This document shows, one piece after another, positions 36,251 through 45,637 of a DNA stretch of 64,000 bases. A program made the position numbers and the translations under genes. How positions within the stretch are numbered: position 1 is the stretch's first letter; the number at the start of each line of letters is the position of its first letter. The stretch spans positions 4,896,501-4,960,500 of the forward strand of contig NZ_AP025732.1 of NCBI RefSeq assembly GCF_023734775.1, in the 5' to 3' direction. The DNA comes from Nostoc cf. commune SO-36 (GTDB lineage Bacteria > Cyanobacteriota > Cyanobacteriia > Cyanobacteriales > Nostocaceae). A model generated the notes under the pieces. That model worked only from the letters and a program-made list of their open reading frames with translations. It made no database searches and was not told the origin of the DNA.

Positions 36251-36579
36251 GTAGCCAGTTTAGCGTACATTTTGCTTCAGCAGGAATACCTAATTAAAAC
36301 AATTCGCAATTCGCTTTTTCGCCCATTCGCAATTACGTTTTGTGACGGGGATTTAGACCCCGACACAAAACGGGCTGCCTGTCTTGCTGGGGACTTAAAC
36401 CCCCAAAGTTTGTTAAAAAATCATAAAACTGGCTTTTGGTTATTTACAGCAATCTCTGATGATTTGTGAAAAGATAAACTTGGGGAAAATGATGGGGAAT
36501 TTGCGATGCTCTAGCTTAAGCAGATAGACTGAATATAATATCTTTGAAAAATTACGCCCCACTTGGAATCAGAAGCAAA
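36251..36579. repeat. Gap with near-perfect hairpin TTTTGTGACGGGG / CCCCGACACAAAA
   Basis: 36338-36350 pairs with 36358-36370, with one mismatch and a seven-base loop. It is followed by a partial copy (GGGGACTTAAACCCCC, about 36391-36406) with the same GGGGA-TTTA-ACCCC core. This is a dispersed palindromic repeat type. The rest is A+T-rich and non-coding. Confidence 0.65.
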
Positions 36580-36816
36580 ATGATATCACCGAATTTACTA
36601 GAAATTGAGCGCTCCGTCCGTGCCTTGTCTGTAGAAGAACAACTTTGGCTACTAGAAAGTATTGTTCGACAAATCCGAGAAAATGAGTATATAAAAGATA
36701 ACCTCGCTGATGCCAAGAATCCAAAAGAACAACTAGAACTAATGCCTAGTGAGCCAAAGATTCAACTAGAAATTGATCCTATAAACGATGAGTTTGCAAT
36801 TTCTGAAATACTCTGA
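36580..36816 (+). CDS. Small hypothetical protein, antitoxin-like N-terminus
   Basis: A 78-residue acidic protein starting MISPNLLEIERSVRALSVEE, followed by QLWLLESIVRQIRE, a helix-rich start seen in many small cyanobacterial antitoxin-like proteins. The tail is acidic and disordered. The frame is open from 36544, but ATG 36580 matches the usual start of such proteins. The next 90 bases hold a short frame without a complete partner gene, so a toxin partner, if any, is lost. Assignment as antitoxin is tentative. Confidence 0.5.
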   Translation: MISPNLLEIERSVRALSVEEQLWLLESIVRQIRENEYIKDNLADAKNPKEQLELMPSEPKIQLEIDPINDEFAISEIL

Positions 36817-37634
<818 letters not shown>

Positions 37635-37689
37635 AAGGCTCGTGCCGAGTCATTGAAGATTTGATTGGCGGCTGCCGCTACTCAAACTT

Positions 37690-37842
37690 CTTGCCGAGTA
37701 CTGAGTGCTGAGATAGAAAGAAGTAAATCAAAAAAACAATTTCTTGATTCTTCACTCAGAACTCGGAACTCGGCACTCAAGACTTTTAAGTGTCTTAATA
37801 GCAAGCACCTTTAGCATCCTAAAAGTGGGCAATGCCCGCTTT
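37690..37842. repeat. Palindromic repeats downstream of psaC
   Basis: An imperfect inverted repeat lies at about 37690-37790 (CTTGCCGAGTACTGAGTGCTGAG against CTCAGAACTCGGAACTCGGC...CAAG). A compact hairpin follows, AAAGTGGGC-AAT-GCCCGCTTT at 37822-37842. Either could end the psaC transcript. Confidence 0.55.
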
Positions 37843-37978
37843 ACGAAATCGTAATTTTAGATTGGGGATATAAACTCTGGGTATCTAAATCCTAGAAGCT
37901 GTATTTGTACCGTCAGCTTTTGACCTGACGGGGAATCTCCTGTAAAACCTTAAAATCTATAACAATACTAGTGGTAGA

Positions 37979-38001
37979 GGGAGTAAATTACTCCCTTTTT
38001 T
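37979..38001 (+). terminator. Terminator hairpin upstream of glmS
   Basis: GGGAGTAA (37979-37986) pairs with TTACTCCC (37988-37995), followed by TTTTTTC. It is 73 bases before the glmS start, so it either closes an upstream transcript or acts as an attenuator in the glmS leader. Confidence 0.65.
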
Positions 38002-38073
38002 CTTTGCAAAACGTCGAGTTTGTGCTAAACACTATACTGGATTTAATCATCCTGAAAAAAAGTGGTGTGAACA

Positions 38074-39954
38074 ATGTGCGGAATTGTCGGATATATAGGC
38101 ACTCAAGCAGCGACAGACATTTTACTGGCTGGGCTGGAAAAACTAGAGTACAGGGGCTATGATTCTGCTGGAATCGCCACTATTTGGGAAGGTGAAGTAA
38201 ATTGTGTGCGGGCAAAGGGAAAACTCCATAACCTGCGTTCTAAACTAGAACAGATAGAATCTCCTGCCCAAATTGGTATTGGTCATACACGCTGGGCAAC
38301 TCATGGTAAACCAGAAGAGTACAACGCCCATCCCCATTTGGATACGGCAAAGCGAGTGGCGGTGGTGCAAAATGGCATTATCGAAAACTACCGCGAGTTA
38401 CGCGAGGAACTCAAAGGAAAAGGACACGAGTTTCTTTCTGAAACCGATACTGAAGTCATTCCCCATTTAATAGCCGAATTTTTAAAGATTCCTCCCTCAT
38501 CTTCCTCATCTCCCTTTTTAGAAGCGATTCGCCAAGCTGTTAACCACCTAAGAGGAGCATTTGCGATCGCAGTTATTTCTGCTGACTACCCCGATGAATT
38601 GATTGTTGTTCGTCAACAAGCACCTTTGGTAATTGGTTTTGGACAAGGGGAGTTCTTTTGTGCATCTGACACGCCTGCGATCGTTGCTTACACCCGTGCA
38701 GTGCTACCTTTAGAAAATGGCGAAATTGCCCGCCTTACACCTTTGGGCGTTGAGATTTACAATTTTGCTGGCGACAGGTTGAAAAAACAACCCCGGCTGC
38801 TCAACTTCAATCCTGCAATGGTAGAAAAGCAGGGATTCAAACACTTCATGCTCAAAGAAATCCATGAGCAACCAGGGGTAGTAAGAGCTAGTTTAGACGC
38901 TTACTTTAATAATTTTGGAGAATCTAGCGAATCGCCGATCAATCTTGGTTTACCTGCGGATTTATACAACAATTTAGAACAAATTCAGATCGTCGCCTGT
39001 GGTACGAGTTGGCACGCAGCATTAATCGGAAAATATTTAATCGAACAACTAGCAGGAATTTCAACTCAGGTACATTATGCTTCTGAATATCGCTATGCAC
39101 CATCACCTGTGACAGCTAACACATTGATCATTGGCGTTACCCAATCAGGTGAAACGGCTGATACTCTAGCAGCTTTGGCAATGGAAAAAGAACGTCGCCA
39201 GGGGAAAGAACCCCAATATCAAGGGCGACTACTGGGCATTACCAATCGCCCCGAAAGTAGCCTTGGTGATATGGTACCGCATGTCATCAGTACCCTAGCA
39301 GGAATTGAAATTGGGGTGGCGGCGACAAAAACTTTTACCGCCCAACTGATGGCGTTTTATGCTTTGGCATTGGATTTAGCGGCTCGTCGTCAGACAGTTT
39401 CAAAAGACACATTGGAGAAAATTATTAATGGGTTGCGGCAGATTCCCAAAGAAATTGAGGCAACTTTAGAAACTCAGGAACGTTTAACCGAACAGCTAGC
39501 CCATGAATTTGCTGAAACCAAAGATTTCATTTTTGTGGGAAGGGGAATTAACTTTCCTATTGCTTTGGAAGGGGCTTTGAAATTAAAAGAAATCAGCTAC
39601 ATTCACGCCGAAGGGTATCCGGCTGGAGAGATGAAACATGGCCCGATCGCACTTTTAGATGCGAAAGTACCAGTAGTTGCGATCGCAATACCTGGTAGTG
39701 TGTACGAAAAAGTTATTTCTAATGCTCAAGAAGCCAAAGCTAGAGATTCTCGGTTAATTGGTGTTACTCCCGTCAAGGATGGCGAAGCTGCGGAAATCTT
39801 TAACGATCTTCTTCCCGTCTCTCATGTAGAAGAATTACTTTCTCCGATTTTGACAGTAGTTCCTTTGCAATTATTGGCTTATCATATTGCCGCCCGTCGC
39901 GGTTTGGATGTCGATCAGCCTCGCAATCTGGCTAAAAGTGTCACTGTAGAATAG
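38074..39954 (+). CDS. glmS: Glutamine-fructose-6-phosphate aminotransferase (isomerising)
   Basis: A 626-residue enzyme making glucosamine-6-phosphate from fructose-6-phosphate and glutamine, the first step to peptidoglycan amino sugars. The class II glutaminase starts MCGIVGYIG, with Cys2 as nucleophile after Met removal, and contains LEYRGYDSAGIA, GHTRWATHG and LSETDTEVIPHL. Two SIS domains follow (VACGTSWHAALIGKYL, VTQSGETADTLAAL, VAATKTFTAQLMAFY; GRGINFPIALEGALKLKEIS). It ends with the canonical LAKSVTVE. A Ser-rich linker (PPSSSSSPF) interrupts the glutaminase domain. Confidence 0.96.
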   Translation: MCGIVGYIGTQAATDILLAGLEKLEYRGYDSAGIATIWEGEVNCVRAKGKLHNLRSKLEQIESPAQIGIGHTRWATHGKPEEYNAHPHLDTAKRVAVVQNGIIENYRELREELKGKGHEFLSETDTEVIPHLIAEFLKIPPSSSSSPFLEAIRQAVNHLRGAFAIAVISADYPDELIVVRQQAPLVIGFGQGEFFCASDTPAIVAYTRAVLPLENGEIARLTPLGVEIYNFAGDRLKKQPRLLNFNPAMVEKQGFKHFMLKEIHEQPGVVRASLDAYFNNFGESSESPINLGLPADLYNNLEQIQIVACGTSWHAALIGKYLIEQLAGISTQVHYASEYRYAPSPVTANTLIIGVTQSGETADTLAALAMEKERRQGKEPQYQGRLLGITNRPESSLGDMVPHVISTLAGIEIGVAATKTFTAQLMAFYALALDLAARRQTVSKDTLEKIINGLRQIPKEIEATLETQERLTEQLAHEFAETKDFIFVGRGINFPIALEGALKLKEISYIHAEGYPAGEMKHGPIALLDAKVPVVAIAIPGSVYEKVISNAQEAKARDSRLIGVTPVKDGEAAEIFNDLLPVSHVEELLSPILTVVPLQLLAYHIAARRGLDVDQPRNLAKSVTVE

Positions 39955-40218
39955 TATAATTTTATACTCAAACTTAAAGTATAATGGCTTCTGAAGAAGT
40001 TCTATCGCTTGCAGAAGCCATTTTTATGGCAATGATTACAAGTATAATATATTTATTAATACTTAAGTAAGTATTCGCTGGATTTGCAGTAAAGGGTGAA
40101 ATTATCCAAATGCGATCGCAAAAAGTCGAATGTATATTTTTACAACGTCTTTATACTACAGACAAACCTGTAAGAATGTGAGCCGATAAGATTCAAGTTA
40201 ATTACATCTACCAACATT
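39955..40218. other. glmS-AIPR spacer
   Basis: It contains the dyad ATGGCTTCTGAAG...CTTGCAGAAGCCAT (about 39983-40023) with TTTTTATGG after it, a plausible glmS terminator. The rest is A+T-rich. Confidence 0.4.
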
Positions 40219-42088
40219 ATGAGTGAAATCCACTTACGTCAAATAAAGTCATACCTTCAAAAAACATTTAATAATTTGATTGACTTGTCAGATTATCAAA
40301 ATAAATCTGAAACAGACAGAGAGTTAATTTTCTTAACAAGAAGTCTAGCTGCATTTACTTTGATGGTTTTAGCTGATATCTCACCTCAAGAAGCATCAAA
40401 ATCGATAGTTGATGGTGGACAGGATAATGGAATAGATTCGCTTTATTTTGACAGGCGAGAAAAAATAATGTATGTATTACAGTCGAAATGGAAACAAGAC
40501 AGTAAAGGTAGTGTTAAAACAGATGAGGTAATGAAATTTACTAGAGGTTTTAAAGACTTGGTAAATGCTAGATATGACAGATTTAACTCAAAATTTAATA
40601 ATAAAACTCAAGATATTGAAGAAGCGCTGAATGACGCAGGAACAAGATTTGAAATAATTCTTGTCTATTCAGGTCAAACTCCCTTAGCAGATGAACCAAA
40701 AAGAGAATTGGATGATCTATTAGGTGAGATGAACGATTCATCAGATATTGTTAGTATGAGAGTTTTTAACCAGGCAAATATATATAATATTATATCTCAA
40801 GGAGCATCTGGCAATCCTATAAATTTAGATGTTTGCCTGTTTGAGTGGGGACAAACAAAAGAACCCTATCAATCATATTATGGGCAAGTGTCTGCTAGGG
40901 AAGTAGCTGATTGGTGGACTAAACATTCTCCTAAATTGTTCTCTTCAAATATTAGGCTTTTTGTAAAAGATAGTGAAGTTAATGAAGGTATTATCAATAC
41001 ACTAAAAAAAGAACCGGAAAAATTTTGGTATTATAACAATGGCATAACAGCTTTGTGTTCTAGTATTGGAAAAAAACCGCTTGGCGGTAGTGGAAGAGAC
41101 ACGGGCATATTTGAATGTAAAGATGTCAAAGTAGTTAATGGCGCTCAGACTGTTGGATCGATAGCAAGAGCATATCAAAATTCTCCTGAGCAAGTTGAAA
41201 AGGCAAGAGTTCTTATTCGTTTTATCTCCTTAGAAAATTGTCCTGAATAATTTGCTACAGAAATTACTCGATTCAACAATACTCAGAACCGAATTGATCG
41301 TCGAGAATTTGTAGCTCTCGATCCAGAGCAACAAAGAATAAAAAATGAACTTCACTTAGAAGGAATTATTTATACTTATAAGTCAGGTGAATCAATCCCA
41401 GATGGAGAAAAAGGTTTTGATTTAAATGAAGCTACGATTAGTCGAGCGTGCAAACAGAATGAGGTTTCTTTCGCCACGCGAGTTAAAGATAAAATTGGTG
41501 TTTTATGGGAAGATATAGAAAAACCTCCATACAAAACTCTCTTTAATAGATCAGTAAATGGTTCTAACCTTTGGAAATTAGTTTAAATCTTAAGAGTGTA
41601 GGACTTACGCTTTGACACAAAATACAAAATATGCATTTTTGAAAAACCAGAGCTGTCGTAGGGGCACAGCACTGCTGTGCCCTGCATAGCGGGGGTTTAT
41701 GTACCATCAAAGAATAATTAATCAAAGCCGGAAACGACCTATTTTCGTGAATTCATACCATGATTAATTTGTACAGTGCGTAAGTCCTAGAGTGGTAGAG
41801 AATAAATTATCAGAAGTACAAAAATAACGAGATGGAAGAGAAAAGTTATTTGCTACTCACAGTAATCGTCTCATACTACACTTGGTTTACAAAGCCTTAC
41901 CAGATAATTTTTTTAGCATATCATCTAATTTAACGCCAGTACAGACTGATGATATTCAATCTATGACCTCAAAGTTTTTGGGAAGTATTATGAGTGAAAG
42001 TAGCAACCTATTTCCAACTTGCTATCCGGCAAATATCTTCAGAAATGTCACAAAATGCCAGGAAATTGTGGAAAAAATTTTAAACTGA
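40219..42088 (+). pseudogene. AIPR family abortive-infection protein gene, decayed
   Basis: The reading begins MSEIHLRQIKSYLQKTFNNL and shows the AIPR landmarks VDGGQDNGIDSLYFD, FEIILVYSGQTPL, FWYYNNGITALCSSIG and VVNGAQTVGSIARAY. TAA at 41248-41250 stops it after ISLENCPE, yet the same frame goes on FATEITRFNNTQNRIDRREF...GVLWEDIEKPPYKTLFNRS. A second TAA is at 41584. A 190-bp element then splits the gene. After it the frame resumes VVENKLSEVQK, a third TAA (41825), RDGREKLFATHSNRLILHLV and VYKALPDNFF...FPTCYPANIFRNVTKCQEIV, the family C-terminus. The intact ancestor would have about 557 codons. It converges on the DUF499 gene. AIPR proteins are phage-resistance factors with little-known mechanism. 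Confidence 0.88.
41593..41794. mobile_element. 190-bp MITE with AGGACTTACGC ends and 6-bp flanking repeat
   Basis: The element 41599-41788 starts TAGGACTTACGC and ends GCGTAAGTCCT. AGAGTG flanks it on both sides (41593-41598 and 41789-41794). Deleting the element with one flank (196 bp) joins ATC-TTA-AGA-GTG-GTA-GAG in frame, supporting a 6-bp duplication. A TA duplication is the alternative, but it would not restore the frame. Inside is the perfect palindrome GGGCACAGCA-C-TGCTGTGCCC (41662-41682). AGGACTTACGC ends are frequent in cyanobacterial MITEs. Confidence 0.75.
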
Positions 42089-42183
42089 GGACAATACTGT
42101 AGGAATCCCAGTAATTCGAGTTGGTACTTTAACAAAAGGCGATCGCAATCTTTGGACAGAGGACGAGTTTATGTACCTCAACT

Positions 42184-45100
42184 TTATTCTTGTTCAAATC
42201 CCTGATTACTAAATTTGAGAACCCGACAATTCTCGCTGACTGTGCGAATCACGTTCTCTGGGACTCCTTCTGGGACAGTGACCTGAAGTTCCAAGGTAAT
42301 TTCTACTTCAGCATCTACCAAACTACTAAGGTGTTGAATAACCTCGTCTGCTATCTGTCCTATGTCACGTCTTAGCCGCAATGCGTCCAATTTGACTGAA
42401 CCATAGAAACGTTTTGGTGGAACTATGACAATTACTTGGCTATCAGAGGAGCCATTTTCTGTTACTACAGTGTCAATAGTTTTTTCCTTGTCAGTGTTAT
42501 AGCTTCCTGTTTTTTCTTTAACTGCTGTTGGAGTTACAGGTTTAGCAGCAGCATCTGCCTCAAACTGGCGTTGCGCTACTTCTGGCTTAACTATCAGATT
42601 TTGACTGCTAAGGGTTACAGTAATGTGTTCAGCTGCTTTCAAACCAAGATAACGTCCTTTGGATTCATCCCAGCCTGTGGCATAAGCAAAGTTTTCATTC
42701 CACAGTAATGCTGCAACTCCTTCTGCGATCGCTTCTAATAGCACTTGTTGATTTTTGATGCGTGGCAGGTAAAGGTAGTATGCTAAGTACTCCCACAACT
42801 TCTTAAGGTCGAGGTGGTTTACATCGCGCCAAAGGTATGGGTCGAGGGCTTCTAGACGCAGACGACTAGCGGCATAGTTAGAAATCAAATGTTCTTCATG
42901 AACTGCTTTGCGACTTGCTTGCACAATAGGAGAGTCTTGCTTTTGCAATCGAATTTCTTGCCATTCAATCTCTCCTTGGGGGTCGGGTTGCATCGGCACT
43001 AACAGCCAGATGTAAGCTTCCTGAATTAAACTTTTTACATCTTTGTCGGTTTGCTGTTGTTTGGTCGTCGCCTGATTGCTTTGAAAAACATCTAAGTTTA
43101 AAGCTTCTTTATCCCGAATAATCGAATTCCAGGCGAGGTACTGGCAAACAGATTGTTCTAATAGCTCCAGTTTTGCCTTATCTGGTGCCAGGAACAGCAA
43201 CATATTTTTGCAATACCGAGGACTGGCTCCTTTTTGGTTCAGTATTTCTTCGGCTCTGGTGCGGGCTTGGGTTTCGCTTTCCTTATTTTTATGGGGGTGC
43301 TGTGGCCCCATGACAACCAGCCTTACAGCCATTTCATCAGGAACATCTGCCGAGGAGCCGGGAGCAATATGTACTCCAGCAAACTCGCCGCGCTGCTTGT
43401 CAGCCTTTAAGCGGAGAATGATTTCATCCCAAACTTTATCCTGATCCTGTTGGATTTGCTCGGCTCGGTCTTGCGCAAGTCTGGTGACACTAGGCTGAGT
43501 TGAGAACCAGTAACGAGTGTTATCGACATAAAGATGTGTGGACTGGTCGGTAAGTCGGCGCAAAGCATCGCCAAAAGTTGCTGCACTTTCCCCTGGTTGA
43601 ACACACCCCAACTTGATCCGATGATCTTCTACACCGCGATTGGCTGCTCTCAGAGTGGGAGCAGAACCAAGGTAAATCGTCCGAGCGACGCGGCGACAGG
43701 CAGAGTAACGTCCTAAGTTCGGATTTTGGCGATCGCACGCCAATGGGAGAGAATTATATCCATCTACATCTTTTTCAATAACTGGCACCCAGTTATCTTC
43801 CAGGTAGCGAGTCAATTCTGTTTGTACCTGTCCGTCATCCATTGGGACGCTCGCAGGCATGATTAACAAACTCTTGTCCTGTCCTTCCCAAAGTGAATGA
43901 ATCACCTTTGCCATCAGTCGCAGCACACCCCGCGTGCGTTGGAATTTGTCGAGAGTTGACCAGTCATTATAAAGCCGGTCAAACAGTTCTGGATGGATAG
44001 GATAGGCATTTTCTAGCCGCCGTTTATAACTAGCTTCTCGGCATTCACTAGGAAATTCCTGAGATTGATTTTGGTACATTTCTGCAAAGGCACGGATGAT
44101 GGCATCACGGGCAATAAAGCCATTTTCTTCCGTGATGGGTTGAAACAGCCGCCGCCGCACAATTTCAAAGCTTTCATCGGCACTTGCTGGTCGCCAAGGA
44201 GATTCAACTCTGCCAATAGCATTTTTGAGTCTACTTAAGGCTGCTTTACCGCGATCGCCTCCAATTTCATTATCAGATGCAGGAATACTCACGACCAACA
44301 GAGTTTGGTTAGCGTTTTTTGCCGACTCACTCAAAGTCTGGGCAAAGGTAAAGTGAGTGTCAAAGCTGCCCCCCGGAAGGTCGTTTACTTCGTGAAGCTG
44401 TCGCGCATAAGCTACCCATTCATCAATTAAAATCAGGCAGGGTGCATAGCGGTTAAACAGCAGCCGGAGGGTATCGCCAGGGTTCGTTGAAGTTTCATCT
44501 GCTTCTCGAATCATATCGTAGGCTTCCCTACCGCCCAGTTGCCAAGCTAATTCGCCCCAGAGTGTGCGGACAACTGTGCCATCTTTTTTAGGTTGAGGCT
44601 GACCGGGAGAAATTTTATTTCCTACCAGCACTGCTGTGTTAACTTTTGGCGGAGGTAAAACATTTGCCGCTTCCAGCACTGGTTCCAATCCGGGTAACTT
44701 GGATGCTGGAACTCCCATGAACAGGTGGTATAGTGCCAGCATCGCGTGGGTTTTGCCGCCACCAAAGTTAGTTTGGAGTTCGATAACGGGGTCGCCTTGA
44801 TTGCTAGAAAGACGTAACAAGGCATTTGTGAGCAGTTGCTTTAGCCCTTCGGTGAGAAAAGTACGACTAAAAAACTCTGTAGGTATGCGGTATTCGTCGG
44901 AACCTTCATCTAAATAAACTTGCCAAAGGTCAGCAGCAAATTCTGCTTGTTGGTAGCTACCAGAGGCAACATCTGGGTGAGGCGTGACAATTTCCCGCCA
45001 AGGTTTTAAACCGCCTACAGGATTGCCTTCTAGAGGTTGGAGAGTAGCACGACGAGTTTCACGACGGGCTTGTTCTGTAAAGCGCAACCGCAAAAGTTCT

Positions 45101-45510
45101 TGTTTTTGTTTATCAACTTCATCTGCTTCTGGTGCGGAAAAGGCAGAAAGTAACCGCGATACGCTATCAAGAGCGCGATAGGCATCATCTGTAGAGAGTG
45201 GCTTGTTGTGCGCCCAAGAGTTGCGCGTGTCAATTAATTCGACAACCAAGCTTCTTTCAGCATTGCCCAGAGTCTTTTTGAACACCTCACGCCACTGATT
45301 AGACATGAGTTTCAGCAGTGCTGATTCGTCCTGCTTGAGAATTTGCTGAACATTACGTCTTAAGCTGTGGTCTTCTGGAACAAAAGGTGTAGCGGCAACT
45401 ACCCACTTATCGCCATAAACGGAACGCATTTCCCTTTCCACAAAAGGATATAAGCCGTCTCTCAAAAGGTCTAGCACCCTGCCAACTCGTTCGCGGTTAC
45501 TTACGGACAT
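42184..45510 (-). CDS. DUF499 (COG1483) AAA+ ATPase with N-terminal HEPN (Swt1-like) domain
   Basis: A 1108-residue defence-island protein. Residues about 1-125 form a Swt1-like HEPN domain with R96-N-S-W-A-H101, the Rx4-6H motif typical of HEPN ribonucleases. The DUF499 ATPase follows: P-loop NFGGGKTH (248-255) and Walker B LILIDEW (359-365), with an R-rich helicase-like centre. The C-terminus (about 960-1108) has a long Thr/Lys linker and RFYGSVKLDALRLRRDIGQI, a small extra domain. DUF499 ATPases travel with DUF1156 methylases and SNF2-DUF3883 helicases in predicted anti-phage systems, as here. It is the last gene of the minus-strand cluster, 127 bases after the methylase stop, and is intact. 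Confidence 0.88.
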   Translation of the reverse strand: MSVSNRERVGRVLDLLRDGLYPFVEREMRSVYGDKWVVAATPFVPEDHSLRRNVQQILKQDESALLKLMSNQWREVFKKTLGNAERSLVVELIDTRNSWAHNKPLSTDDAYRALDSVSRLLSAFSAPEADEVDKQKQELLRLRFTEQARRETRRATLQPLEGNPVGGLKPWREIVTPHPDVASGSYQQAEFAADLWQVYLDEGSDEYRIPTEFFSRTFLTEGLKQLLTNALLRLSSNQGDPVIELQTNFGGGKTHAMLALYHLFMGVPASKLPGLEPVLEAANVLPPPKVNTAVLVGNKISPGQPQPKKDGTVVRTLWGELAWQLGGREAYDMIREADETSTNPGDTLRLLFNRYAPCLILIDEWVAYARQLHEVNDLPGGSFDTHFTFAQTLSESAKNANQTLLVVSIPASDNEIGGDRGKAALSRLKNAIGRVESPWRPASADESFEIVRRRLFQPITEENGFIARDAIIRAFAEMYQNQSQEFPSECREASYKRRLENAYPIHPELFDRLYNDWSTLDKFQRTRGVLRLMAKVIHSLWEGQDKSLLIMPASVPMDDGQVQTELTRYLEDNWVPVIEKDVDGYNSLPLACDRQNPNLGRYSACRRVARTIYLGSAPTLRAANRGVEDHRIKLGCVQPGESAATFGDALRRLTDQSTHLYVDNTRYWFSTQPSVTRLAQDRAEQIQQDQDKVWDEIILRLKADKQRGEFAGVHIAPGSSADVPDEMAVRLVVMGPQHPHKNKESETQARTRAEEILNQKGASPRYCKNMLLFLAPDKAKLELLEQSVCQYLAWNSIIRDKEALNLDVFQSNQATTKQQQTDKDVKSLIQEAYIWLLVPMQPDPQGEIEWQEIRLQKQDSPIVQASRKAVHEEHLISNYAASRLRLEALDPYLWRDVNHLDLKKLWEYLAYYLYLPRIKNQQVLLEAIAEGVAALLWNENFAYATGWDESKGRYLGLKAAEHITVTLSSQNLIVKPEVAQRQFEADAAAKPVTPTAVKEKTGSYNTDKEKTIDTVVTENGSSDSQVIVIVPPKRFYGSVKLDALRLRRDIGQIADEVIQHLSSLVDAEVEITLELQVTVPEGVPENVIRTVSENCRVLKFSNQGFEQE

Positions 45511-45637
45511 AGATTTTTTATACTAGTTTTTCTTTTAACTCAGGGCTGCTGCCTCACAATAGCTACATCTACTCTGGGCGTTAGAGCCACCCAGAATGTA
45601 TTAATGGGCTGAAGCTAATAACGAAAGTCGAAAGTAA

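Noticed and set aside
41599..41789. TA target duplication for the AIPR MITE
   Set aside because: Possible from the ends alone, but removal on that basis does not restore the frame, whereas the 6-bp AGAGTG model does.
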